Assembly: GCA_017427165.1 (NCBI GenBank)
Contig: JAFRTK010000154.1
Location: 1 to 46,692, forward strand
Length of the DNA: 46,692 bases
Source of the DNA: Clostridia bacterium
GTDB taxonomy: Bacteria > Bacillota > Clostridia > Christensenellales > Aristaeellaceae
Reading direction: 5' to 3'
Shown here piece by piece: positions 26,664-35,817 of the stretch. Below the pieces are notes generated by a model that was not told the DNA's origin, searched no databases, and was given only the letters and a program-made list of their open reading frames with translations. Made by a program: the position numbers and the translations under genes. Position 1 is the stretch's first letter, and each line of letters begins with the position of its first letter.

Positions 26664-27563
26664 TTATTCCCAGCCTTCCTTGCGGTCATCGTATTTCGGC
26701 TCGGAACGGGAAAAACGCGTACCTGCGCCTTCATCGGTCAGCAGTTCCATGAGGATGGAGTGGGGAACGCGGCCGTCCATGATGACCACATTCTTCACAC
26801 CGCGCTTCAGCGCGGTGGCGCAGCATTCCACCTTCGGAATCATACCGCCGGAGATGACTCCGCTCTCATACAGGGCGGGAAGGTCATCCTGGGAAATCTC
26901 CTGGATCAGGGTGGAGGGATCGTCCTTATTCTGCAGGACGCCGGCGATATCCGTCATCATGATCAGGTTTTCAGCGTTCAGGGCACCGGCAATATATGCC
27001 GCAGCCGTATCGCCGTTGATATTGTAGGCATTGCCGGATTTGTCGCATCCCACGGTGGATACCACCGGAATGTAGCCGTTGTCCAGCAGGTCTGTAACCG
27101 GATTGATATGTACCTTCTGGATTTCCCCGACAAAACCGAGACGCTCATCCTTTACGGTGCACTGCAGAAGCCGCCCGTCCATTCCGGACAGGCCGACAGC
27201 CTTGCCGCCTTTCATCTCCAGCAGGTTGACCAGCGTTTTGTTGATCTTGCCGGCAAGCACCATCTGGACGATATCCATGGTTTCCTTGTCGGTGACGCGC
27301 AGGCCGTTGACGAATTCCGGTTTCTTTCCCAGCCGGTCCATGAGGTCGTTGATTTCAGGACCGCCGCCGTGAACAAGTACAATACGGACACCGATCAGCC
27401 AGAGGAGGACAATATCCTCCATTACCTGCTGCTTCAGCGTCTCATTGATCATGGCATTGCCGCCGTACTTGACGACAACCACTTTGCCGGTGTATTTCCG
27501 GATATAGGGAAGGGCGGCAGTCAGGACCTCCGCACGTTCCATGTTGGTGAATTCATTCTGCAT
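26664..27563 (-). CDS. argB: Acetylglutamate kinase
   Basis: 299-residue amino-acid kinase that phosphorylates N-acetylglutamate, normally the feedback-controlled step. KYGGNAM (Lys32, Gly34-Gly35) and VLVHGGGPEIN are the phosphate and substrate loops. GCDKSGNAYNINGDTAAAYI is the ATP-site segment. The N-terminal ~25 residues (MERAEVLTAALPYIRKYTGK) match the extra helix found in arginine-inhibited hexameric forms, so feedback inhibition by arginine is likely. GAGGAG precedes ATG 27563. Follows argJ by 11 bases. Confidence 0.96.
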   Translation of the reverse strand: MQNEFTNMERAEVLTAALPYIRKYTGKVVVVKYGGNAMINETLKQQVMEDIVLLWLIGVRIVLVHGGGPEINDLMDRLGKKPEFVNGLRVTDKETMDIVQMVLAGKINKTLVNLLEMKGGKAVGLSGMDGRLLQCTVKDERLGFVGEIQKVHINPVTDLLDNGYIPVVSTVGCDKSGNAYNINGDTAAAYIAGALNAENLIMMTDIAGVLQNKDDPSTLIQEISQDDLPALYESGVISGGMIPKVECCATALKRGVKNVVIMDGRVPHSILMELLTDEGAGTRFSRSEPKYDDRKEGWE

Positions 27564-27574
27564 TGTTCTTCTCC

Positions 27575-28819
27575 TCAGCTCCGGTAGTCCCCGTTGATTT
27601 TCACATAGTCGTAAGTCAGGTCGCAGCCCCAGGCCACCGCAGATTCACTGCCCATATGCATATCCGCCGTGAAGCGGACATCATGCCCGGACAGAATCTC
27701 CAGCGCCTTGTCCTCATCAAACTCCTGCACACGGCCGTTCAGGCAGAAGCAGACATTGCCGGAATTTCCGAGCAGGTACAGATCCACCCGGTCCGGATTG
27801 AACGCGGGACCGGCATAACCCAGTGCACAGAGGATCCGGCCGCAGTTGGCATCCTTCCCGTAGATCATTGCCTTGACCAGGCTGGAGGAAACCACGGAGC
27901 GTGCCAGCGTCCGGGCATTTTCCTTCGTGTCGGCACCGGTAACCGTCATCTCGATGAGATGCGTTGCTCCCTCGCCGTCACCCGCCATGAGGACTGCCAG
28001 GTTCCGGCAAACGGTGAAGAGCGCGGCTTTCAGAACGGCATAGCCGGGATCCTCAGCGGAAACAACCGGGCGGTTGCCGGCCAGCCCGCTGGCCAGGACC
28101 AGCAGGGTGTCATTGGTGCTTGTATCGCCGTCCACGGAGATCATATTGAAGGTATCCTTCACAACATCCCGCAGCGCCTGCTGCAGCAGGGCCTGGTCCA
28201 CAGCACAGTCGGTGGTGAGGTAGGCGAGCATGGTGCACATGTTCGGATGGATCATGCCGGAACCCTTGCTCATTCCGCCGAGGGTGACCGTTACGTCTTC
28301 CCCGTTCTCACCGGGAAGCGTGAACCGGACAGCGCGTTCCTTGTTGACGGTATCCGTGGTCATGATCGCCCTGCTTGCGGCGGTTCCCGCTTCCGCAGTA
28401 TCCGCCAGGGCAGGAATCATCATGTCCACACCGGCGGAAATCCGGTCGACCGGGATATTGGGACCGATGACACCGGTGGAGCCGATCAGGACCGAATCAG
28501 ACGGGATGCCCAGCCTGTTTCCGGTGTATTCCGCGGTTTCCCGGCAGAGAGCCAGGCCGGTTTCACCGGTTGCCGCATTGGCGATTCCGGCATTGACCAC
28601 CACAGCCTGTGCCTGTTTTTTCCGGAAAACAACATCCATATCCCACAGGACGGGAGCGGCCTTGACCTGGTTGGAGGTAAAGGTTCCGGCAACCGCACAT
28701 GGAACGCTGCAGGCAATCATGGCCATATCCGTCCTGCCCTGATACTTGATACCGGCCGCGCAGCTGGCGGCGCGGAAGCCTTTGGCAGCGGTTACACCGC
28801 CGGTGATTTCAGAAATCAT
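27575..28819 (-). CDS. argJ: Glutamate N-acetyltransferase (ArgJ), self-cleaving
   Basis: 414 residues. Transfers acetyl from N2-acetylornithine to glutamate, closing the acetyl cycle; some members also use acetyl-CoA. The precursor cuts itself before the nucleophilic Thr. Here that site is HPNM-Cys195-Thr196-MLAYLTTD; the residue before Thr is Cys where many family members have Ala. Other conserved parts are GVTAAKGF at the start, VVNAGIANAATG and the oxyanion-like STGVIG. ATG 28819 overlaps the stop of the GNAT gene (ATGA), so the two are translationally coupled. The cyclic pathway implies argE is not needed. Confidence 0.96.
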   Translation of the reverse strand: MISEITGGVTAAKGFRAASCAAGIKYQGRTDMAMIACSVPCAVAGTFTSNQVKAAPVLWDMDVVFRKKQAQAVVVNAGIANAATGETGLALCRETAEYTGNRLGIPSDSVLIGSTGVIGPNIPVDRISAGVDMMIPALADTAEAGTAASRAIMTTDTVNKERAVRFTLPGENGEDVTVTLGGMSKGSGMIHPNMCTMLAYLTTDCAVDQALLQQALRDVVKDTFNMISVDGDTSTNDTLLVLASGLAGNRPVVSAEDPGYAVLKAALFTVCRNLAVLMAGDGEGATHLIEMTVTGADTKENARTLARSVVSSSLVKAMIYGKDANCGRILCALGYAGPAFNPDRVDLYLLGNSGNVCFCLNGRVQEFDEDKALEILSGHDVRFTADMHMGSESAVAWGCDLTYDYVKINGDYRS

Positions 28820-29283
28820 TGTCCTTCTTCTCCTATAAAGCGTGTGATGTTCTGTTCATTGAGCACGAATTCATAATAGTTCACATCCGATTTGCGCGTC
28901 CACCCGATCTGTTTCCAGAAGGCGTTTCCGGCATCATTGGAAGCGAACGCGATGAGGGATACCTTGTTGATTCCCATCAGGCGCAGCTGATGCATGCAGT
29001 AACCGACCATGTGTGTGCCGATTCCGCGGCGGCGGTACTCCCGCGCAACGCAGACATGGTACAGCGCGCCCTGGCGTCCGTCCGATCCGCAGAGAATGGA
29101 ACCGACAATCCGGCCGTCCATGCGGGCCACCACGCTGGTGGTGGGATTTCGGCGGATGAAACGCTGCACATCCTCGCGGGAGTCATCCAGCGCACGGATT
29201 CCGAAACCGCGGATTGTCATCCAGAGGGCACGGACATCATCATAATCGTCCTCTGTCATGGGCATAATACTGTATTTATCCAT
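28816..29283 (-). CDS. GNAT N-acetyltransferase inside the arginine operon (YpeA-like; candidate acetylglutamate synthase)
   Basis: 155 residues of the GNAT fold. The acetyl-CoA pyrophosphate loop is REYRRRGIGTHMV (near residues 85-97), with the strand before it ALYHVCVA and the C-terminal FWKQIGWTRKS. The central part resembles E. coli YpeA (VVARMDGRIVGSILCG). It lies between argC and argJ, 3 bases after argC and overlapping argJ. ArgJ recycles acetyl groups but the cycle needs priming, so a small GNAT here may act as a short-type N-acetylglutamate synthase. That role is inference from position; a protein or antibiotic acetylase is possible. Confidence 0.85.
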   Translation of the reverse strand: MDKYSIMPMTEDDYDDVRALWMTIRGFGIRALDDSREDVQRFIRRNPTTSVVARMDGRIVGSILCGSDGRQGALYHVCVAREYRRRGIGTHMVGYCMHQLRLMGINKVSLIAFASNDAGNAFWKQIGWTRKSDVNYYEFVLNEQNITRFIGEEGQ

Positions 29284-29286
29284 CCC

Positions 29287-30210
29287 TTACCTCACAAGGC
29301 CTTCCGCCTCATCCAGGCCGAGCGCCAGGTTCATGTTCTGGATTGCGGCACCGGAGGCTCCCTTGCCCAGATTGTCAAAACGGGAAACCAGCAGGATCCG
29401 GTCATCCCGGCCGAACACGGAGATCTCCATGTCATCCCGGCCCGCCATGGAACCGGCGGAAAGGAAACCGGATTCATCCGGCGCATCGCGGAAAGAGACC
29501 AGGCCGGTGCGGTAATAATCCCGGTAGATTTCACGGATCTGCTCCATGGAGGCACCGGTCTCCGCCGGGGTCAGCGGAATGGTTACTTCCATACCGGCGT
29601 AATAGGGTGCGACAAGCGGGCAGAACACGGGCGGATACTGCAGGCCGCAGACCGCGGCCATTTCCGGCAGGTGCTTATGGGTCTGGGACAGCCCGTACTG
29701 GCGGGGGGCATCGAGAAGCGGATCCCGCCCGGCTGCCGTGTAATCGGCGATCATTTTTTTGCCGCCGCCGGAGTATCCGGTGATCGAGAAGCAGGAAAGG
29801 CGGACGCCGGATTCCAGAACGCCGGCGGCAACCAGCGGCGCGGCCAGGGCAATAAAACCGCTGGCATGGCAGCCGGGGTTTGCAATGCGCTTTGACACGG
29901 CAATTTTATCCCTTTGTCCGGCCAGCTCGGGAAACCCGTAAGTCCACCTGTCCGCCGTCCGATGGGCCGTAGAGGTATCAATCACGACGGTCGAGGGAGA
30001 GGTGACCAGGGAGACGGATTCCACAGCAGCGGCATCCGGCAGGCAGAGGAACGCAATATCCGCCGCGTTGAGCGCGTCAGCGCGGGCGGCGGGATCCTTG
30101 CGAAGCTCTTCCGGAAGTGTAACCAGCGAAAGATCCGGCCGGACGGAGAGCCGTTCCCGGATCCGCAGGCCGGTGGTGCCGGCGCTGCCGTCAATAAAAA
30201 CCTTTGTCAT
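29287..30210 (-). CDS. argC: N-acetyl-gamma-glutamyl-phosphate reductase, type 2
   Basis: 307 residues, the shorter type-2 form of ArgC (about 310). NADPH-dependent reduction of acetylglutamyl phosphate to the semialdehyde. ATG 30210 is chosen because GGAAAGGA lies 7 bases upstream. The dinucleotide-binding start is VFIDGSAGTTGLRI. The catalytic Cys114 lies in NPGCHASG. SGGGKKMI and HKHLPEM are further family marks. Type-2 ArgC is usual in proteobacteria and some Clostridia. It follows argG after an 86-base gap that holds a long hairpin. Confidence 0.95.
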   Translation of the reverse strand: MTKVFIDGSAGTTGLRIRERLSVRPDLSLVTLPEELRKDPAARADALNAADIAFLCLPDAAAVESVSLVTSPSTVVIDTSTAHRTADRWTYGFPELAGQRDKIAVSKRIANPGCHASGFIALAAPLVAAGVLESGVRLSCFSITGYSGGGKKMIADYTAAGRDPLLDAPRQYGLSQTHKHLPEMAAVCGLQYPPVFCPLVAPYYAGMEVTIPLTPAETGASMEQIREIYRDYYRTGLVSFRDAPDESGFLSAGSMAGRDDMEISVFGRDDRILLVSRFDNLGKGASGAAIQNMNLALGLDEAEGLVR

Positions 30211-30248
30211 GCGCAAATCCTTTCCGGCAAAAAACTGATTCGGAATAA

Positions 30249-30285
30249 GACCAATCCCGCCGCGAAATACGGGGCGGGATTGGTC
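30249..30285 (-). terminator. Long hairpin between argG and argC (partial terminator or processing site)
   Basis: A perfect 13-bp stem GACCAATCCCGCC / GGCGGGATTGGTC with an 11-base loop lies just after the argG stop. On the transcribed minus strand it is followed by TTATTCCG, a poor U tract. No promoter is visible before argC. It may cause partial termination or protect the argG 3' end, making argG more abundant than the rest. Confidence 0.6.
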
Positions 30286-30296
30286 CGCAGAGACGA

Positions 30297-31523
30297 TTAC
30301 TTTTTCGCGTTAGCCGCGTCCACAAGGGCCTGCACCTTGGTGGGAAGGCCAAAGAGGGTGATGAAGCCCGCGGAGTCCTTCTGGTTGTAATCGCTGGCGC
30401 CGAAGGTGGCGATGTCCTCGGAGTAGAGGGAATAATCACTCCAGACGCCGGCTTTGATGATGTTGCCTTTATACAGCTTGAGCTTTACCTTGCCGGTGAC
30501 ATGCTCCTGGGTCTTGTCCACGAAAGCGGAAAGCGCTTCCCGGAGCGGGGAGAACCACAGGCCGTTGTAAACCAGTTCGGCAAAGGTGATGGAGAGCTTC
30601 TGCTTTTCGTGCATGGTCAGTTTATCCAGGCAGACAGACTCAAGGGCTTCATGCGCCTTGTAGAGAATGGTTCCGCCGGGGGTTTCATAAACGCCGCGGC
30701 ACTTCATGCCGACCAGCCGGTTTTCCACGATGTCGATCAGGCCGATACCGTTCTTTCCGCCGAGGTCATTGAGCTTCAGGATGATGTCCTTTGCTGACAT
30801 CTTTTCACTGTCAATCGCGACCGGAACACCCTTTTCGAAATCCAGCGTCACATAGGTCGGAACATCGGGTGCATTGATCGGGGAAACACCCATTTCCAGG
30901 AACCCGGGCTTTTCATACAGCGGCTCGTTGCCGGTATATTCGAGATCCAGGCCTTCGTGGCTGAGGTGCCAGAGGTTCTTGTCCTTGGAGTAGTTCGTTT
31001 CCCGTGTGATCTTCAGCGGGATGTTGTGGGCTTCAGCATAATCGATTTCCTCATCCCGGGACTGGATATCCCACTCCCGCCAGGGCGCGATAATCGGCAT
31101 ATCCGGCGCAAAGTGCTTGACAGCCAGTTCGAAGCGGACCTGGTCATTGCCCTTGCCGGTGCAACCGTGGCAGATGGCGTCCGCGCCTTCCTTCAGCGCG
31201 ATTTCCACCAGCCCCTTCGCAATGCAGGGACGCGCATGGCTGGTGCCGAGGAGATAATCCTCATACACAGCGCCGGCTTTCATCGTGGGAATGATATAAT
31301 CGTCCACGTATTCATCCTTCAGATCCAGCACGTACAGCTTGGACGCGCCGGTTTTCAGGGCCTTTTCCTCCAGGCCGTCCAGCTCGGTGCCCTGTCCCAC
31401 ATCGCCGGAAACAGCAATGATCTCCGGATTGTTGTAATTCTCCTTCAGCCAGGGAATGATGATGGACGTATCCAGACCGCCCGAATAGGCGAGAACAACC
31501 TTTTTGATATCCGCCTTATTCAT
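30297..31523 (-). CDS. argG: Argininosuccinate synthase
   Basis: 408 residues, the usual length. ATP-dependent joining of citrulline and aspartate, the penultimate step of arginine synthesis. ATG 31523 is set by AAGGAGGGG at 31529-31537; the frame runs on upstream through promoter sequence. The N-type ATP pyrophosphatase loop is AYSGGLDTS (residues 12-20). [15 protein letters not shown] and the segment [13 protein letters not shown] follow as in the family. First gene of the operon, transcribed from the promoter at 31558-31586. argH, its usual partner, is not present here. Confidence 0.97.
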   Translation of the reverse strand: MNKADIKKVVLAYSGGLDTSIIIPWLKENYNNPEIIAVSGDVGQGTELDGLEEKALKTGASKLYVLDLKDEYVDDYIIPTMKAGAVYEDYLLGTSHARPCIAKGLVEIALKEGADAICHGCTGKGNDQVRFELAVKHFAPDMPIIAPWREWDIQSRDEEIDYAEAHNIPLKITRETNYSKDKNLWHLSHEGLDLEYTGNEPLYEKPGFLEMGVSPINAPDVPTYVTLDFEKGVPVAIDSEKMSAKDIILKLNDLGGKNGIGLIDIVENRLVGMKCRGVYETPGGTILYKAHEALESVCLDKLTMHEKQKLSITFAELVYNGLWFSPLREALSAFVDKTQEHVTGKVKLKLYKGNIIKAGVWSDYSLYSEDIATFGASDYNQKDSAGFITLFGLPTKVQALVDAANAKK

Positions 31524-31537
31524 GAAAACCCCTCCTT

Positions 31538-31555
31538 CGTGCATGTTTATGCACG
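31538..31555 (-). promoter_or_regulatory. ArgR/AhrC-type operator (ARG box) at the argG start
   Basis: CGTGCAT-AAAC-ATGCACG (minus strand) is a perfect 7+4+7 palindrome. It has the architecture of the 18-bp ARG box, whose consensus core is TGAAT-wwww-ATTCA; here the core is TGCAT-AAAC-ATGCA. It covers the predicted transcription start and touches the ribosome site, a natural place for arginine repression. Regulator assignment is inferred. Confidence 0.65.
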
Positions 31556-31557
31556 GA

Positions 31558-31586
31558 AATATACACCCGGCCGGAGGGATTGTCAA
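31558..31586 (-). promoter_or_regulatory. Promoter of the arginine operon
   Basis: On the minus strand TTGACA (31581-31586), 17 bases, TATATT (31558-31563). The start falls inside the palindrome at 31538-31555. Confidence 0.85.
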
Positions 31587-31710
31587 TATGTTTTTCAAAT
31601 AAACAATTAGAAAACAATCGGGAACATGCAATATTCAGAAAGAATGCATATTATGGGAAATATGATGCATATATTGTATATTCCGTGTATGCTTCCGGAC
31701 GCCGCGGCAG

Positions 31711-31739
31711 TTGCGGATTTCCATAAAAGAAGGTATGAT
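31711..31739 (+). promoter_or_regulatory. Promoter of rnz-uvrB
   Basis: TTGCGG (31711-31716), 17 bases, TATGAT (31734-31739). The start would be near 31746, about 35 bases before the rnz ATG. Confidence 0.6.
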
Positions 31740-31780
31740 ATCATTGATATTGTATGCAGATACGGAAGGAGGGGAACCGG

Positions 31781-32722
31781 ATGCTGGAGTTCTGTATGCT
31801 GGGTACGGGCGGTACGCTTCCGATTCCCGACCGGGCGCTTTCATCTGTCTATCTGCGGGTGAACGGGCGCGGGCTCCTGATTGACTGCGGCGAAGGAACC
31901 CAGGTGGGTATCCGCCGGCTGGGCTGGGGTTTCCGGTGCATGGACGGTCTCCTGCTGACCCATTACCACGGGGACCACTGCACCGGGCTGGCCGGCCTGC
32001 TGCTGAGCCTGGAAAAGGCCGGACGGGACGAGACGTTCCATATCTGGGGCCCGAAGGGACTGAAACGCGTGGTGGAGGGACTCTGTGTAATTGTTCCCCC
32101 GCTGAGTTATCCGGTGATGCTGCATGAAATTCCCGCCACCGGCGGCGAACTGGACGCAATCGGACTGAAGATCCGGGCGTTTCCGGTTGACCATGGCGGT
32201 ATTCCGTGCTTCGGTTTCCGGATCCACCTTCCGAGAAGCGCCGAGTTTGATCCGGAACGGGCAAAAGCCCTGGGCATTCCCATGCAGGTCTGGAAACGTC
32301 TCCAGGAGGGGGAAACCGTGCGCGCAGGCGGCGGGATCTATACCCTGCAGGACGTTGCAGGAAAGGAACGAAAAGGGATCACACTGGTGTTTTCCACTGA
32401 TACAAGGCCATGTGAAACCCTGAGGAAATATACACGGGATGCGGACCTGCTGATCCTGGAAGGCATGTACGGAACGGAAGACAAGCGCCCGCAGGCGCTT
32501 AAAAACCACCATATGCTCTTTTCCGAAGCAGCGGAAATCGCACATGAGGCCGCGCCTTCCGCTCTGCTGCTGACGCATTTCAGCACGAGCATTGAAGATC
32601 CGGAAGCATACCTGGAAGAAACCCGGGAGATTTTTGCCCGGACATGGACCGCGCGAGACGGCGAGATCGTTACAATGCGCTATCCCAAAGATGAGGAACC
32701 GGCATGGATCAGTTTGTTTTAA
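31781..32722 (+). CDS. rnz: Ribonuclease Z (tRNA 3' endonuclease)
   Basis: 313 residues. Zinc metallo-beta-lactamase-fold nuclease that trims 3' trailers of tRNA precursors. ATG 31781 is chosen for AAGGAGGGG 6 bases upstream. The signature is H61-Y-H63-G-D65-H66 ([12 protein letters not shown]); other ligands appear in FPVDHG, FSTDTRP and LLTHFS. Family start [15 protein letters not shown] is typical of short-form RNase Z. It overlaps uvrB by 19 bases, so the two genes are co-translated. Confidence 0.94.
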   Translation: MLEFCMLGTGGTLPIPDRALSSVYLRVNGRGLLIDCGEGTQVGIRRLGWGFRCMDGLLLTHYHGDHCTGLAGLLLSLEKAGRDETFHIWGPKGLKRVVEGLCVIVPPLSYPVMLHEIPATGGELDAIGLKIRAFPVDHGGIPCFGFRIHLPRSAEFDPERAKALGIPMQVWKRLQEGETVRAGGGIYTLQDVAGKERKGITLVFSTDTRPCETLRKYTRDADLLILEGMYGTEDKRPQALKNHHMLFSEAAEIAHEAAPSALLLTHFSTSIEDPEAYLEETREIFARTWTARDGEIVTMRYPKDEEPAWISLF

Positions 32723-34725
32723 AGGCACCCTATTCCGCATCCGGAGACCAGCCGCAGGCTATTGAAGCCCTTGCGGCGGGAATCCGGGCCGGCATGAAAA
32801 ACCAGATTCTGCTGGGCGTAACCGGCAGCGGAAAAACATTTACCATGGCTTCCGTAATCGAGAAGGTACAGAAGCCCACCCTGGTAATCGCACACAACAA
32901 AACCCTGGCCGCACAGCTTTGCAGCGAGCTGCGGGCCTTCTTCCCGGACAGCCGGGTGGAATACTTTGTTTCCTATTATGATTATTACCAGCCGGAGGCC
33001 TATATTGCATCATCGGACACCTATATTGAAAAGGACGCGTCCATCAACGATGAAATCGACCGCCTTCGCCACTCCGCAACCGCCGCGCTGCGGGAGCGGA
33101 AGGATGTGATTATCGTTGCATCCGTGAGCTGCATCTACTCCATGGGCGATCCGAGCGAATATGAAGGGCAGATGATTTCCCTCCGGCCCGGGATGGAATA
33201 CAGCCGGCAGAAACTGATCCGGGACCTGGTGGATATCCAGTATGACCGGAATGATACGGAATTTGACCGGGGAACATTCCGCGTCCGCGGGGATGTCATC
33301 GAGATTATTCCGGCCGGTGAACACGAAAAGGCAATCCGCGTGGAACTGTTCGGGGATGAAATTGAACGTATTTCCCAGATTGAGGCGGTGAGCGGCCACG
33401 TGCTCGCCACGCTGGAGCATGCCGCACTGTTTCCGGCGACGCACTATGCTACTGATCCGGCCCATATGGAAGAGCATATCGGCGATATCGAGAAGGACCT
33501 TGCCGAACGGATTGCGGAATTCGAACAGAAGGGAATGCTGCTGGAAGCGCAGCGCATTGCCCAGCGGACCCGTTATGACATCGAAATGATGCGGGAGATC
33601 GGATACTGCCAGGGAATTGAGAACTATTCCCGGTATTTTGACGGCCGTAAGCCCGGTGACGCGCCGTATACCCTGCTGGATTACTTTACGGGGGATTTCC
33701 TGGTCATGATTGACGAGAGCCATGTGACGGTTCCCCAGATCCGGGCCATGTACAACGGCGACCGCGCACGGAAGGAAACCCTGGTTTCCTACGGATTCCG
33801 GCTGCCATCCGCGTTTGACAACCGGCCGCTGCTGTTTTCGGAATTTGAGAGCCGCATCGGCCAGACCATTTTTGTCTCGGCGACACCCGGCCCGTATGAG
33901 CGGGAAAGGGCCGACCAGATCGTGGAACAGATTATCCGTCCCACCGGCCTGCTGGATCCCCAGGTAATCCTCCGGAAAGCGACCGGACAGGTGGATGACC
34001 TGGTGGGTGAAATCCGGAAGGTCACCCAGAACGGGGAACGGGTGCTGGTGACCACCCTGACAAAACGGATGGCGGAAAGCCTGACGGACTACCTGAAGGA
34101 ACTGGATATCAAGGTACGCTATCTCCACAGCGATATCCAGACCATGGAGCGGATGGAGCTGATCCGGGACCTCCGCCTGGGCGAATTCGATGTCCTGGTT
34201 GGCATCAACCTGCTGCGTGAAGGCCTGGATCTTCCCGAAGTCGCATTGGTGGCGATCCTGGATGCTGACAAGGAAGGATTCCTCCGCAGTGAGACGTCAC
34301 TTGTACAGACGATCGGGCGGGCGGCCCGGAATGTGGACGGAAGGGTGATCCTGTACGGCGATTCCCTGACGGAAAGCATGGCGAAGGCGATGTCCGAAAC
34401 CAACCGCCGCAGGGCACTGCAGCAGGCATACAACGAAGCGCACGGAATCACGCCGGAAACAGTACGGAACGCAATCCGTTCCGTGCTGGAAATCACCCGG
34501 AAGGTAGAAGAGACATCTTCTGCGGTGCTGAATGACGATGAGCGTGAAGCCCTGATGCGGCAGATTGAAGAGGAAATGATCAGCGCGGCGAAGGAGCTCG
34601 AATTCGAACGGGCAGCCCGGCTACGCGACCGGCTGCTGGCCCTGCGCGGAGACGCGCCGATGAAGGACGACCAGCAGCAGAAACGACACAGGAGAAGGGA
34701 GCGGACCCGCAAAAGTGAGCACTGA
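32704..34725 (+). CDS. uvrB: Excinuclease ABC subunit B
   Basis: 673 residues, full length. DNA-damage verification helicase of nucleotide excision repair, acting with UvrA and UvrC. Walker A GVTGSGKT (38-45), the beta-hairpin with clustered tyrosines [14 protein letters not shown] (87-100), the DESH Walker B (MIDESHVT), the motif [14 protein letters not shown] and helicase motif [10 protein letters not shown] are all present. The C-terminal UVR motif ([14 protein letters not shown]), which binds UvrC, is intact. ATG 32704 lies in the end of rnz with TGAGGAA upstream. uvrA is not adjacent. Confidence 0.97.
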   Translation: MDQFVLKAPYSASGDQPQAIEALAAGIRAGMKNQILLGVTGSGKTFTMASVIEKVQKPTLVIAHNKTLAAQLCSELRAFFPDSRVEYFVSYYDYYQPEAYIASSDTYIEKDASINDEIDRLRHSATAALRERKDVIIVASVSCIYSMGDPSEYEGQMISLRPGMEYSRQKLIRDLVDIQYDRNDTEFDRGTFRVRGDVIEIIPAGEHEKAIRVELFGDEIERISQIEAVSGHVLATLEHAALFPATHYATDPAHMEEHIGDIEKDLAERIAEFEQKGMLLEAQRIAQRTRYDIEMMREIGYCQGIENYSRYFDGRKPGDAPYTLLDYFTGDFLVMIDESHVTVPQIRAMYNGDRARKETLVSYGFRLPSAFDNRPLLFSEFESRIGQTIFVSATPGPYERERADQIVEQIIRPTGLLDPQVILRKATGQVDDLVGEIRKVTQNGERVLVTTLTKRMAESLTDYLKELDIKVRYLHSDIQTMERMELIRDLRLGEFDVLVGINLLREGLDLPEVALVAILDADKEGFLRSETSLVQTIGRAARNVDGRVILYGDSLTESMAKAMSETNRRRALQQAYNEAHGITPETVRNAIRSVLEITRKVEETSSAVLNDDEREALMRQIEEEMISAAKELEFERAARLRDRLLALRGDAPMKDDQQQKRHRRRERTRKSEH

Positions 34726-34876
34726 AACCCGTTCCGGCAAAAGGATGCGGATATTCTGGCTTCCGGTACTGACCGCTGCCCCGATTATCGCGGGCGCACT
34801 GTTCCTGGCGCTCCGGTACGGACCGGTCATCCGGAAACTGCTGGGCATCCTGATCAAAATGGTGGTGAAGGCATGA
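34715..34876 (+). CDS. Small single-span membrane protein, 53 residues
   Basis: GTG 34715 overlaps the uvrB stop by 11 bases and the TGA at 34874 overlaps the next ATG (ATGA), so it fits exactly between two genes as a coupled reading frame. The peptide has a basic N terminus (RSGKRMR), one hydrophobic stretch at about 14-32 ([19 protein letters not shown]) and a basic tail. AGGAGAAGGGAG lies about 12 bases upstream of the GTG. No family is recognised. It may be a partner of the following membrane protein. Confidence 0.6.
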   Translation: MSTETRSGKRMRIFWLPVLTAAPIIAGALFLALRYGPVIRKLLGILIKMVVKA

Positions 34877-35817
34877 GCACGAAAAAGGAAAACCCGTGTA
34901 TACCCGCGCGGATTGCCGCATGGGTGTGTGCTGTGCTGCTGACCGTGGCTCTGGCGTGCACACTGCTGAGTATAACCGCAGTACGGATGCTGACATCCGA
35001 GGAAAGCCATATCCGGATTTCCACAGACCGGAAAGTGATTGCCGGGCAGATGGAAAAAATCGCCGGTGCTGTCCGGGACCTGGCGGAGGAAGACGGTTTT
35101 TCCGCAGAACCGGTCATCCGTGCCATTCCGCAGGATGATATTTCCGAACTGAATATCCAGATGGCCAGATGGTGGACCCGGATCGCAACGGAAGGGATCA
35201 TGGAAAGTGTACCGTCCTGGTCCGCAGAATCCCTGATTCCGGCAATCATGGAAACCATGGACCCGGGAAAGGTCTCCGGTGATCCGTTTGATAAGGCTGC
35301 GGAAGCGGCCGGAGAGATCGAGAAAACGGTGCAGGAAGCAGCGATGCCGGTCCGGACTTCTCTGATTGCCTTCGGCGTGCGGTACCTGAACCGCCGGGTT
35401 GACCTGCCCGGCGCGGTCCGTACGGCATCCCGGTTTCCCGCGCTCGGAGGGGCTGCCTGCCTGCTGCTGGCCGGAATGATCGCCTTGCTGACCGCCCGGA
35501 AGGCCCGTACTTCACTTAAGTATTACGGCGCCGCGTTCGGCGGCGCCGGGATTGCGGCTGCTTTCTGCATGATCCTGGCCGGGACGGCGGGGATCCAGGA
35601 AATGATCAGCCGGGTATCTGAGGGTATGAGCCGCCAGACCGGCCTGGCAATCCGGGGACTGGTGCTGGAAGGCGGCCTGTATATCCTGATCCTCCTGGCT
35701 GCCGGAGCAGCATGCCTGATTATATATACCCGTCCGGAAAAGAACGGAAACCACCGGGGAGGAAAGTATGCAGAGGAAGCGGACAGTACACCGGATCCGG
35801 TCGCCGAAAATACCTGA
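34873..35817 (+). CDS. Uncharacterised four-helix membrane protein
   Basis: 314 residues, family not recognised. One helix near residues 12-38, then about 140 mainly helical, polar residues, likely extracytoplasmic (KVIAGQMEKIAGAVRDLAEE). Three more helices follow at about 193-210, 218-240 and 257-285, and a charged tail ends the protein. Its start overlaps the 53-residue gene (ATGA) and its last 50 bases overlap the phosphoesterase gene in another frame. Such dense overlap suggests the three are made together. No catalytic motif is visible. Confidence 0.8.
   Translation: MSTKKENPCIPARIAAWVCAVLLTVALACTLLSITAVRMLTSEESHIRISTDRKVIAGQMEKIAGAVRDLAEEDGFSAEPVIRAIPQDDISELNIQMARWWTRIATEGIMESVPSWSAESLIPAIMETMDPGKVSGDPFDKAAEAAGEIEKTVQEAAMPVRTSLIAFGVRYLNRRVDLPGAVRTASRFPALGGAACLLLAGMIALLTARKARTSLKYYGAAFGGAGIAAAFCMILAGTAGIQEMISRVSEGMSRQTGLAIRGLVLEGGLYILILLAAGAACLIIYTRPEKNGNHRGGKYAEEADSTPDPVAENT

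Noticed and set aside
23602-27587. Forward reading frames opposite carB, carA, argD and argB
   Set aside because: They are shadows of well-recognised genes on the minus strand and carry no recognisable domains.
31635-32264. Antisense frame over rnz
   Set aside because: Rich in Pro/Arg/Ser as expected from a shadow, and covers the rnz promoter and metal-binding core.
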